NCBI RefSeq assembly: GCF_037646345.1
Contig: NZ_JBBEWR010000014.1
Coordinates: forward strand, 1-64,000
Direction: 5' to 3'
DNA: 64,000 nt
DNA from: Ascidiimonas aurantiaca
Lineage (GTDB): Bacteria; Bacteroidota; Bacteroidia; Flavobacteriales; Flavobacteriaceae
Shown here in pieces: positions 39,389 through 47,727 of the stretch (position 1 is its first letter; the number at the start of each line of letters is the position of its first letter). Below the pieces are notes generated by a model that was not told where the DNA came from, ran no database searches, and saw nothing but the letters and a program-made list of their open reading frames with translations. The position numbers and the translations under genes were made by a program.

Positions 39389-40456
39389 ATGGGAAACACA
39401 ATATACTTTGATGAAGCAGGAAATACAGGTCAAGATATGTTAAATCAAGACCAACGTGTCTTTGTTTTAGCGTCAGTAAATTATAATATTGAACAACAAA
39501 ATGAGATAAAAAGTGATTTCGATTTAGATGGTGAATTACATTTTAAAAACTTAAAAAATAGTGGTGCTGGTCGTCAGAAAGTATTAACATTTCTCAATAG
39601 TAAATGGATTAATGAAAACCATATTTTTTTATCCTATACTAATAAAGGCTTTGCTGCTTGTGGCTATGTGGTAGATTTGTTAGTAGAAACAGTTTTTTAT
39701 CATAAAGGCTATGACCTATACTTACAAGGTCGCCACATTGCTTATACTAACTGGTTATTCTATTTTGGTAATTTTTATTGGAACAAGCAATTATTTAAAA
39801 TATTCTTGGAATCCTTTGTAGTTATGATAAGAACAAAGGAACAAGCAGATATAAATAATTTTTACACTCTGGCAAATGAGTTATATAATCAAATAGAAGA
39901 AAAGCTAATTCTTAAGCCTATTATAGAAAGCAAAAAACACATAGATGAGGTAATGACTGCAATTGATAAATTTTCGATTGATGTTACATTTTCTACTTTT
40001 TTAGTATTGAGTGATAAATGGTCCAAATTTTTAAAGGAGAAGATTGAAGTGAGGTTTGACCAGTCAAAACAGTTAGAGCATTATAATAAATATATTGAAG
40101 AAACGCTCAAATTGCAGGAAGCCGATGCTAAAACAATCGAAATAGGCTTCGATAATAGAACAATGACATTTCCTCATCAAATCAATTCTGTAAAATTGGT
40201 TGATTCAACAGATGAATTTGGTGTTCAATGCGCAGATTTAATAGCAAGTGCATTGGCGTTTGCCTATAACAACGAAGATGGTAAATTTCAAAAGTTTTCA
40301 AATCAAATAAAAGAATCAAAACTCTTTCAGCTTTCAAATGCGCATAGTATATGGCCTACGGATGATGTATCACCAGAAGCATTAGGCTTAACAGAAGGTA
40401 AGGGAATAAACCCACTTGATTTTTTAGCGATTAACTTTCCACAAGCGTTCAAATAA
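39389..40456 (+). CDS. DUF3800 domain protein (putative RNase H-like nuclease)
   Basis: A 355-residue protein. The N-terminal FDEAGNTG (residues 7-14) and the late FGVQCADLIASALAFAYN (near 285) are the two conserved acid-bearing blocks of DUF3800, a family with a predicted RNase H-type fold common in defence and mobile loci. The middle part with HIAYTNWLFYFGNFYWNKQ is less conserved. It follows the DrmB-like gene by 6 bases. Given the non-slicing Argonaute, this acid-bearing protein is one of two candidate nucleases in the operon. Activity is not proven for the family in general. Confidence 0.78.
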   Translation: MGNTIYFDEAGNTGQDMLNQDQRVFVLASVNYNIEQQNEIKSDFDLDGELHFKNLKNSGAGRQKVLTFLNSKWINENHIFLSYTNKGFAACGYVVDLLVETVFYHKGYDLYLQGRHIAYTNWLFYFGNFYWNKQLFKIFLESFVVMIRTKEQADINNFYTLANELYNQIEEKLILKPIIESKKHIDEVMTAIDKFSIDVTFSTFLVLSDKWSKFLKEKIEVRFDQSKQLEHYNKYIEETLKLQEADAKTIEIGFDNRTMTFPHQINSVKLVDSTDEFGVQCADLIASALAFAYNNEDGKFQKFSNQIKESKLFQLSNAHSIWPTDDVSPEALGLTEGKGINPLDFLAINFPQAFK

Positions 40457-40473
40457 TATAGAAATCATTTTTA

Positions 40474-41094
40474 ATGTCTAATAAAAAAGGCCTTATACGA
40501 AAAGAACTATATGATTTAGTTTGGTCTAAACCATTAACAACATTAGCAAAAGAGTTAAATTTTGATGCCTATAATTTGCGTAAAATTTGTAAGCAACACA
40601 ATATACCACTGCCACAATCAGGTCATTGGCAAAAGATAAAACACAAAAAAAATACGTCTAAAACTGCTTTCCCAGTAGATGTAGAAAAAGACAAAACAAT
40701 AATCCTATTTCTTGATGAAAATGGTCATGTAGCATATAATTCACCAGGCAAAGTAAAAAGCAAACTAAAAACAGAAATTGAAACAAGTAAGGAATTGTTT
40801 TTAAAAGTTCCAGATAAACTCTCAAAGCCTCATAGATATATTATTGTAACCAAAGAATACCACAAAGCGGTCAAAATTAGAAACAAATCCAGAAACTGCA
40901 GTATGGAAATAGATGATACGAATGTATTAAGTATAAGCGTATCAGAAAATCTGTTTCCAAGAGCGTTGAGGTTTATGGATACATTGGTAAAAGTGATAGA
41001 AAAACGTGCTTATAGTTTTAATACTTTAAATCGCACAGAAATAGTTATACATGACCAAACATATAGGAATCAAACCCTTTTAAAGGCATGGTGA
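40474..41094 (+). CDS. HTH-like protein of the island, perhaps C-terminally truncated
   Basis: A 206-residue protein. The head YDLVWSKPLTTLAKELNFDAYNLRKICKQHNIPLPQSGHW matches a widely spread family found in defence islands, whose members start with an HTH-like segment of this form and are usually about twice as long. Here the coding frame stops soon after TEIVIHDQTYRN, where relatives continue. The stop is close to the point where the AT-rich island gives way to host-like sequence, so truncation at the boundary is likely. It lies 17 bases after the DUF3800 gene. Function unknown. Confidence 0.6.
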   Translation: MSNKKGLIRKELYDLVWSKPLTTLAKELNFDAYNLRKICKQHNIPLPQSGHWQKIKHKKNTSKTAFPVDVEKDKTIILFLDENGHVAYNSPGKVKSKLKTEIETSKELFLKVPDKLSKPHRYIIVTKEYHKAVKIRNKSRNCSMEIDDTNVLSISVSENLFPRALRFMDTLVKVIEKRAYSFNTLNRTEIVIHDQTYRNQTLLKAW

Positions 41095-41192
41095 TACCTA
41101 ACCACCCTCTGCACTTTGTGTTTTTAATTATTTTGTGTAATCTCGTATATAGTTACTAAAAATAATAATCGTTTACTACCAACAAAAGTGAT

Positions 41193-41543
41193 ATGGAACC
41201 AGAGATTAACTACCACAATAAACAATTTAGAGTAGTTTTCAACTCCTCAGCAGGAGAAGTTGATGCAGGCTTAGTATTTACATACAGGCAAAACCGGCAT
41301 ATACTCACGTGCAGCTATGCAGGCGGTACTATTCTCCAGGGTTTTATTTTAGGCAAAATAGACCCGGCTAATGGTAATCTTGACTTTGTGTACCAGCAGA
41401 TCAACTCGGCGGGGGTATTATCCAGTGGTACATGTCATTCGGTACCTAAAGTTTTACCATCCGGAAAACTCCAATTGTATGAAAGCTGGAAATGGACTTT
41501 TGGCCGTTCGGGTAAGGGAACCAGTATTTTAGAAGAGATCTAG
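41193..41543 (+). CDS. N-acetylglutamate synthase-like small protein
   Basis: A 116-residue protein of the Bacteroidota family often labelled N-acetylglutamate synthase. INYHNKQFRVVFNSSAGEVD at the head, ILTCSYAGGTILQGFILGKID in the middle and LYESWKWTFG near the end are the typical blocks. The protein looks like a small beta-barrel and lacks a GNAT acetyl-CoA site, so the usual name is doubtful. Its codon use is like the host core, which places it outside the island. Confidence 0.8.
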   Translation: MEPEINYHNKQFRVVFNSSAGEVDAGLVFTYRQNRHILTCSYAGGTILQGFILGKIDPANGNLDFVYQQINSAGVLSSGTCHSVPKVLPSGKLQLYESWKWTFGRSGKGTSILEEI

Positions 41544-42144
41544 TAGTCAGAGCCTGAAACAGGCCCGGACAACCCTTGAAGTGTTGGTATATATAGGCAT
41601 GCTTAGTTTTCAGATTTTCAAATACTTAAAAGCGATATACTGTTTTCCTTGCTTTTTCTTTTACTGTGTGTATCTTTAGACAAATTTTGTCAGGTACAAT
41701 TCTTACAGAGAGAGATCAATACGTTCAATACTAAGGCGGGCCTGCAAAAACACGAGCCTCTTTTTATACGAAGTAGTTTATAGCAAGCGGGATCCTTATT
41801 CCGTAAAAACTGGTTTGAATACAAATTCTCCTTTTTTTACAAAACACTTTACTTGGCAGTCTATTTTTTTCATAAGCTGAGGTTTTAAGGGAAGCTTACA
41901 GCATACAAAGCATCATTCCCGGTACGTTCTTAAGGAGAATGTCAAAATGACAATTTTTGTAGGATACTTTTACAAATACGATGTATTACATCTCTTAAAA
42001 TACCGAAAAAATGACAGTTTTTTTAAATATTTTAACAGAGAAAATGACACTGCCTGTTTTGGTATTCAAATTGTTCAGAGATATTTAAGAGTTGTAAATG
42101 ACTCTGTGATTTTAAAATTATGTTGAACTTAAATTTTTTAAATT
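41544..42144. other. 600-bp gene-free region ahead of hsp20
   Basis: No supported gene. A small GCCTG/CAGGC hairpin near 41550 may end the preceding gene. AATGACA occurs three times (about 41946, 42010 and 42044), once as part of a palindrome listed separately. This looks like a long regulatory leader for the small heat-shock gene, possibly with a decayed gene that I cannot identify. Confidence 0.4.
41940..41952. promoter_or_regulatory. TGTCA-AAA-TGACA palindrome upstream of hsp20
   Basis: TGTCAAAATGACA is a perfect 5-bp inverted repeat with a 3-base spacer. Two further AATGACA half-sites follow at about 42010 and 42044, all within 205 bases of the Hsp20 start. This fits a stress-regulator operator. 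No regulator is known to me from the sequence. Confidence 0.4.
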
Positions 42145-42615
42145 ATGAACAATTTAGTTTCTATTCCAAAAAATGGAAGTTTGGCAAAATCGACTCCAGA
42201 CTTCCCCGAATGGTCCCGATGGATTGACAGTTTTTTCAGTTCAGACCTGCCCTCTGTATTTAATTCCGGTTTTAACACCGGCATTACTCTGCCCAAGGTA
42301 AATATCATGGAAACTGCAGATGCTTACCAGGTAGAGATGGCGGTTCCCGGAATGAAAAAATCTGATTTTCAAATTGATCTGGACAACCAGTTACTTTCTA
42401 TCTCAACCGAGGTAAAGCAGGAAGAGGAAAATAAAAATAATGCCTATACCCGCAGGGAATTTAGTTATGCTTCCTTTAAGCGGACTTTCTCCCTTCCCGA
42501 ATCGGTTGACGATTCTAAAATCAAGGCTTCGTATAATGATGGTATCCTGAGCATTCATCTTCCCAAAAAAGAAGAGGCCAGGCAAAAACCCGCAAGAACG
42601 ATCAAAATTTCATGA
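42145..42615 (+). CDS. Hsp20/alpha-crystallin family chaperone
   Basis: A 156-residue small heat-shock protein with a Phe/Ser-rich N-terminal arm, an alpha-crystallin domain (about residues 50-140) with VNIMETADAYQVEMAVPGMKK, SLPESVDDSKIKASYNDGIL and IHLPKKE, and a short basic C-terminal tail. The A-x-x-x-N-G-V/I-L signature appears as ASYNDGIL near residue 129. It holds unfolded proteins under stress. A clear terminator follows. Confidence 0.95.
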   Translation: MNNLVSIPKNGSLAKSTPDFPEWSRWIDSFFSSDLPSVFNSGFNTGITLPKVNIMETADAYQVEMAVPGMKKSDFQIDLDNQLLSISTEVKQEEENKNNAYTRREFSYASFKRTFSLPESVDDSKIKASYNDGILSIHLPKKEEARQKPARTIKIS

Positions 42616-42626
42616 CAATAGTAATG

Positions 42627-42658
42627 GTAAGGGCTGTAAGACCAGCCCTTACTTTTTT
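42627..42658 (+). terminator. Rho-independent terminator of hsp20
   Basis: GTAAGGGCTG (42627-42636) pairs perfectly with CAGCCCTTAC (42643-42652) around a 6-base loop and is followed by TTTTTTA, 12 bases after the stop codon. Confidence 0.92.
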
Positions 42659-42817
42659 ATCAATACACCTGTGGTGTGGGGGTTGTGCCACGCATATAGT
42701 TCACAAAAAAATGAGTGCTACGGTTGAGGGTTTACTCGTATTATAAACAGTTGCCTGTGGCATACCCGGCATTTAGGTGTGTTAAGGTTATCGCATTTAC
42801 ATAACTCAGATCAAAAA

Positions 42818-44905
42818 TCAGTTTCCTATCTGGTTAAATCTGCTCGTGTCTAAAGCATTGGGATTGGACGTGGAGATCTCAAAAATAGCATCGTTAAAAT
42901 CGTTATCACCATCGGGTACCGAAATATCTTCAAAGGCAATAACAGTAGAGTTACAGGTGGCATCGTAGAAAATAATACTCTGTTGCTTTCCGCTCAGGTT
43001 ATAGTCAATATCGGTATGTTGTGAATAGTACCCTTCGGTAATACTACTATTGCGCCAGCCGTTGGCAATTAAAAAGAAGCCTACAACAGTGCCCGGCTTA
43101 AAAGACCCCAGCAAACGCATGGTATTTCCCCGCACTAGTTCTCCGCCCGACTGTTCTGCAGAGGCATTGGGAAAAATGACAATTTTATCCAGCTTATCGG
43201 GGCTTGTAGGCTTATTTCCTTCCTGATAGGTATAATATCCCAGTACATTTTTATACCCGGCACCTTCATCAATAAAGGTTAAAAACAGATCGGTTTCTTC
43301 TTTTATCACAATATTCTTAATCGGATTTTCAAAGAGTTCGGGATGTGCTCTCATGGCATTTTGCCCGTCAGGTAGCACATTGGCATAAATATTAGGTAAT
43401 AAGGTGCTACAAATTTCTTTATCTTCTTCGAGTCCGTCAGGTTTTCCGTTGTTGTTGTATGTGGTTATGGTTTTGTATTCATCTTTGGTACGTTTTCTCA
43501 ATATTTTAAATCCGCCACCACCTTTGGCAATGAATACCCATTCGCCATCGGCTACAATATAATTGGCAGAAGCCCCTTCTTCGCCCATATCCCAATAAAA
43601 TACAGGTTCTATATTCTTATCCTGAGAGGTAGGATGCGGTGAAATGGATATACCATCCGATCCGTTAGCGGCGTACACATAATCACTATCGGTACTAACA
43701 CCGTTGGTGTTTCCTGCTACCAACATGCCACCTTTGGATTCATAAACGGTTTGTCCCGTGGTAACATCTACCAGTGCCACCCCGCCTTTTCCTTTGGCTA
43801 TGTATAGCTGATTGGTATTAATGGGTGAAAACTCCATAGTAGATTTTCCCCTATAGGTCTCTACTACATTTTGATGCCAGATTTCACCAATGGCATAGGT
43901 AGAGGTCGTAAGCCCCTCTTTTACATCGGCTACTCTTATTTCTGCGACATCTCCTGTTACCAAGCTTACGATTTTTGAACTATTGGCAGTACCGTTTACA
44001 GACACATATTTGGCATTACTGTAACTTTCTGAAGCTACGGGCGACAAGGTATTCTTGTTTAACTGTACCGTTCCTCCATGTGTTTGACCGGAAGTGACGT
44101 AAAGATAATTGTCTGTTACGGCAATTCCGTTAGCAGATGCCGAAACACCGGCACCGTCAATAATGTTGGAAAGATTTACCCGTTCAAAATTTTCAGTAAA
44201 CAAGCTGCCATCGGTACTTAATTCATATAACTGTGCCCCGTGTACAGCATCAGACATGGCAAGCCATACTTTAAGGAATGAAGAGTTATCTGTAAAACCG
44301 GAACTTACGGCGTTGATATCTGAATTTAAAAATGTTGCCTGACTTATTATGGACGGAAAATTGGGATTGGAAAGATCAATGATCTCAACGGCTCCCAAAT
44401 GGGTATTTCCCTGCCGGTGGTAACTTACATAAGCCTTACTGTCAGACAGGGCAATATGCGTAGCACTTAAGGTTTGTCCGCTTACCTCCAAAGGAGCAAC
44501 TTCTGCCACATGCTCCCAGTAATACAGTTCTTCCGTACCGCTTCTGCTGCCAGATGCCATAGGGAAGCTCTTATTGGTAAGACCGGGAACTACGGGGGTA
44601 ATAGTAGCTGTTCGGTTTACATAGGTAATCCGTTTGGATAATCCCGAAGCATTATTATTTATCTGATACGGCAACTCTTCTACTTCGGCAATCTCTTTCA
44701 TTACTACTTCATCCATAGCCTCGTCAGGCGCACTACAGGCCATGAAAAGACCTATCATTAATACACTGCTTCGTTTTAAGTATTGAAAAGCAACAATTTC
44801 TTCAAGAGCCTGTACGCAATTTGCTATTAGGCTCTTCCACATAGGTAATGCAGTAACTTGCGGCATACCTAGATACTTTAATTTGAGGTGAATATTTTTT
44901 AACAT
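42818..44905 (-). CDS. LVIVD-repeat/DUF4114 lipoprotein
   Basis: A 695-codon reading whose lipobox LFMACS places the lipid Cys at residue 57. A normal lipoprotein signal would start near residue 40, so the first 40 residues, which have no signal character, may be untranslated or an unusual head. The mature part has repeated beta-propeller-like blades of the LVIVD type (LGAVEIIDLSNPNFPS, GGVALVDVTTGQTVY, GGGFKILRK). A C-terminal DUF4114 domain has FEDISVPDGDNDFNDAIFEI near residue 670, an acidic loop typical of this calcium-binding-like family. It is probably a surface or periplasmic binding protein. Confidence 0.8.
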   Translation of the reverse strand: MLKNIHLKLKYLGMPQVTALPMWKSLIANCVQALEEIVAFQYLKRSSVLMIGLFMACSAPDEAMDEVVMKEIAEVEELPYQINNNASGLSKRITYVNRTATITPVVPGLTNKSFPMASGSRSGTEELYYWEHVAEVAPLEVSGQTLSATHIALSDSKAYVSYHRQGNTHLGAVEIIDLSNPNFPSIISQATFLNSDINAVSSGFTDNSSFLKVWLAMSDAVHGAQLYELSTDGSLFTENFERVNLSNIIDGAGVSASANGIAVTDNYLYVTSGQTHGGTVQLNKNTLSPVASESYSNAKYVSVNGTANSSKIVSLVTGDVAEIRVADVKEGLTTSTYAIGEIWHQNVVETYRGKSTMEFSPINTNQLYIAKGKGGVALVDVTTGQTVYESKGGMLVAGNTNGVSTDSDYVYAANGSDGISISPHPTSQDKNIEPVFYWDMGEEGASANYIVADGEWVFIAKGGGGFKILRKRTKDEYKTITTYNNNGKPDGLEEDKEICSTLLPNIYANVLPDGQNAMRAHPELFENPIKNIVIKEETDLFLTFIDEGAGYKNVLGYYTYQEGNKPTSPDKLDKIVIFPNASAEQSGGELVRGNTMRLLGSFKPGTVVGFFLIANGWRNSSITEGYYSQHTDIDYNLSGKQQSIIFYDATCNSTVIAFEDISVPDGDNDFNDAIFEISTSNPNALDTSRFNQIGN

Positions 44906-45013
44906 GCTTTTTGGTTTTTAGCATTAATAACTTTCCAAAACTATGGGTTAACAGGGTAGATTATACCTCTTTTTCGGTAAATGAAGGGGTATGTACCCTT
45001 GAATGGTAACTTT

Positions 45014-46333
45014 TTACAAACCGGCTCGTTTTGCCTGAATAGATGATTTATAGGGATTCCAGGGATCTTCAAAAGAGCGCTTAAAGAAAAACTCTTTGTA
45101 ATAGGCCACGGTTCTTACCAAACGCAGATAGATGCCTGTATAAATGGTCATTAGAGATACGTAAGGCCATAAATACCGCTCTTCTTTTCTTCTCTCTGAA
45201 AAAATATAAGTGCTGTACATCTGAACGTATGACATTATAAAATACAGGGTAAAATTCATGGGGATCACAAATTGTAACTGACTGGTGTAATTTACAGCCA
45301 TATCTATAATATAGATCCACCATAAAATATCAAGTACTACGTTGTAAAACACATTTTCTGCCAGTGAAAAAAAGTTCGACCAGCTAAAATGGGCATGAGG
45401 AAAGTAAATATCTTTGTGTTTTCTTAGTCTGAAGCGAATGATGGACTTGTCCCAGCGTAACCGCTGTTTGGTAAGTGCTTTGAAAGTTTCAGGTGCACTG
45501 GTTAAACAAACAGCTTTGGGCTGAAAGTAGATTTTGTATCCTGATTTTCTGATCTTCACGGTAATATCGCCATCCAGACCGGGGCCTATATCCCAACCGC
45601 CAATACTGTCAATAACATCTTTTCTAAAGGCGCCAAAGGCTCCAGATATGATTTTGTAGATGCCTAAATATGAAGTAACGATCCTCCCAACCGAAACGGT
45701 TTTTAAATATTCTATAGCCTGGAGTTTGGCACACAAACTGTCTTTGTAATTACGCACTTTTACGTTCCCTCCTACAGCTCCTATTTTGGGGTCCAGATAA
45801 AACGGGATCAGCACCTGTTCTATAGCATCACTGTCAAAAGAGCTGTCGGCATCCAGGTGTATAATGTATTTACCTTTGCTGTACCGCAGTGCCATGTTGG
45901 CGGCAGAGGCTTTGCCTCCGCGTATCTCGTTCCTGATAAACATATCGATAAGCCCCCGTTTTTCGAGATTTTTCCCGATAATGGGCGTATCATCATCCGA
46001 GCCGTCATCTACAATGATCAATTCAAAATTCTTAAAAGTCTGTTCTGCCAGGGAACGGGTGAGTTTATACAAATGTTTCCCTTCGTTCTTACCGGGAACA
46101 ATTACAGACACAAATGGGTTCTCGGTAAATAATTTTCTTTTCGCCTCAGCAAATTTTTGCCTCCTCCTTTTTTGAGTAAGCCCGTAGATACCGGCTACGA
46201 TATAATCTAACAAAATGTAACGGGTAAATTCAAAAATGACGAAATACCAAAACACTCGTATAAATTTGTCGATACCTACAGCAAACCAATAGTTTACGTA
46301 TTCGGGTAATATGTTGTGAAGGCTTAATAGCAT
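45014..46333 (-). CDS. Processive family 2 glycosyltransferase (BcsA/HasA-like)
   Basis: A 439-residue membrane glycosyltransferase. Two N-terminal membrane segments precede a GT2 domain with VIVPGKNEG near residue 80, VDDGSDDDT near 107, HLDADSSFD near 155, the GDITVKIRKSGYK acceptor region near 250 and the processivity motif QRLRWDKS near 285. Three or four C-terminal membrane segments follow. This is the layout of synthases for cellulose, hyaluronan or similar beta-linked polymers. It overlaps the start of its upstream neighbour by 1 base and so is translated with the TackOD1 regulator. The polymer made is unknown; the nucleotide-sugar dehydrogenase next door suggests a uronic-acid-containing glycan. 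Confidence 0.9.
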   Translation of the reverse strand: MLLSLHNILPEYVNYWFAVGIDKFIRVFWYFVIFEFTRYILLDYIVAGIYGLTQKRRRQKFAEAKRKLFTENPFVSVIVPGKNEGKHLYKLTRSLAEQTFKNFELIIVDDGSDDDTPIIGKNLEKRGLIDMFIRNEIRGGKASAANMALRYSKGKYIIHLDADSSFDSDAIEQVLIPFYLDPKIGAVGGNVKVRNYKDSLCAKLQAIEYLKTVSVGRIVTSYLGIYKIISGAFGAFRKDVIDSIGGWDIGPGLDGDITVKIRKSGYKIYFQPKAVCLTSAPETFKALTKQRLRWDKSIIRFRLRKHKDIYFPHAHFSWSNFFSLAENVFYNVVLDILWWIYIIDMAVNYTSQLQFVIPMNFTLYFIMSYVQMYSTYIFSERRKEERYLWPYVSLMTIYTGIYLRLVRTVAYYKEFFFKRSFEDPWNPYKSSIQAKRAGL

Positions 46334-47706
46334 TAGTTTATAAATTGATGAATTTCGTTTTCTGCCTCAATTTTTTCATAGGTGATCTCTACCATTTGTG
46401 TGCTCTCTTTTAAGTTGTCACTCAATAATTTGGTGAGGTTGTACTGAATGTTTTCTAATCGCTGCAATTTATTTTCCCTGGTATGGGGTAACAACATATA
46501 ATGACAGTTATAACTTTGGGTTGCCAACATATCTGCATCGGTTAAATACGATTTTATGATATTGTGTATTTCCTGGGCCAGGTTACTCTTTACGCTGCTG
46601 TTAAGTAGCTGTAACTGTTCGTTTTTGATATGCACTTTTACAAAATAACTGTGCCCGCCGGTGGCTTTTATGCGTTCTATTTCCTGCCTTAGCAATATTT
46701 TGAATACAGGGATGCTTAAGTTCCCAATACCTTCCTGGCCAATCTCCCGGGAGGATTGGTTTGTATTAAGTATAAAGTCTTCTCCTTTTTTGGTTATACT
46801 GTAATTTCCAATGGTTTTTTCCAGTAATTCATCCAGTTGATGCTCGGTCTCACAATCTATACAAAGAGCTTTCATATCACTGTTCTGAAACTCGTGGTTA
46901 CAACTGTTACAACTGTAAATAGTTGACGGTTTGTCATAATCTATACCAATGTGTCGCAATTGTTTATCGCATTTAGGGCACTCAAGGCCCTCCTGTGTTT
47001 TGAAATCTTTTTCAGGAGCTACATGCGCACATACAAAATGATGTAACATATCATGCGCCTTAATATCTATGGAATCACATTTGGGGCAGCTCTCCCTAAA
47101 ATTGATATAGTTACCGGAACAGCTTTTACAGATATGTATATAATCTTTAAGGGTAAACGACAACAGTTTTTGTGTACTTAATTCTTCAAATGACTGTAAT
47201 AAGGAGAGGGCCTCATCTGGTTTGAATAATAAAGACATAAAGGGAAATTCGTAACCTATAAGGCTTTGTCTTGAAGCTACAGGGGTAATGGTCCTGTTCC
47301 TTGTATAGCAATAGGCTAAGAATTTGTAATGTAAAAACTCCTTATAGGATGTATTCACGGGCTCCTGTAGTTGATGTATTCTTTTATGAATGGCATCTAT
47401 ACGTTGGGTACAGGTCCCTATCATATCTAAGGTAACCATCCCATCTGTATGCATCAGGATATTTTTGGGCAAGGGATAGAGCGCATTTACAAATATGGGG
47501 AGCAAGCCTGTTTTCACATCATCCCGGGTTCGTATCTTACTAATAATTTCTATGGCATTCTCCCGGTTATCGGTATCAATAACAAATCCGTCAAGGTATT
47601 CCAGAGGTTCATTCTTAAGTTCATTACTATGAGCTATCCTTAATAATGAATAGTCATCAATAAATATCTTTTTGGTATTGTTATTATACTTTAGTACGTT
47701 AAGCAT
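46333..47706 (-). CDS. Receiver-like/TackOD1/GGDEF-like regulator
   Basis: A 457-residue protein in three parts. Residues 1-110 look like a degenerate receiver domain (phospho-Asp site not clear). Residues 150-310 form a TackOD1 domain with four zinc ribbons: CKSC/CPKC near 188-203, CAHV with CPKC near 224-243, CNSC near 268 and CIDC near 284. The C-terminal 130 residues (LRQEIERIKATGGHSYFVKVHI, IKSYLTDADMLATQSYNCHYMLLP) resemble a degenerate GGDEF domain without the GGDEF site. It is coded directly ahead of the polysaccharide synthase, so a control role for synthesis is likely. GGDEF relation is inference from pattern. Confidence 0.65.
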   Translation of the reverse strand: MLNVLKYNNNTKKIFIDDYSLLRIAHSNELKNEPLEYLDGFVIDTDNRENAIEIISKIRTRDDVKTGLLPIFVNALYPLPKNILMHTDGMVTLDMIGTCTQRIDAIHKRIHQLQEPVNTSYKEFLHYKFLAYCYTRNRTITPVASRQSLIGYEFPFMSLLFKPDEALSLLQSFEELSTQKLLSFTLKDYIHICKSCSGNYINFRESCPKCDSIDIKAHDMLHHFVCAHVAPEKDFKTQEGLECPKCDKQLRHIGIDYDKPSTIYSCNSCNHEFQNSDMKALCIDCETEHQLDELLEKTIGNYSITKKGEDFILNTNQSSREIGQEGIGNLSIPVFKILLRQEIERIKATGGHSYFVKVHIKNEQLQLLNSSVKSNLAQEIHNIIKSYLTDADMLATQSYNCHYMLLPHTRENKLQRLENIQYNLTKLLSDNLKESTQMVEITYEKIEAENEIHQFIN

Positions 47707-47727
47707 GAGTAAAGGTTTTTTTCTGTT

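Noticed and set aside
25541..41079. AAACCCTT at both ends of the island as an attachment repeat
   Set aside because: Eight bases are too few in a 15-kb interval of AT-rich DNA; no longer repeat of the mnmE end was found at the right side.
41193..41543. True N-acetylglutamate synthase (argA)
   Set aside because: The protein is small and lacks a GNAT acetyl-CoA site, so the common label was not used as a gene symbol.
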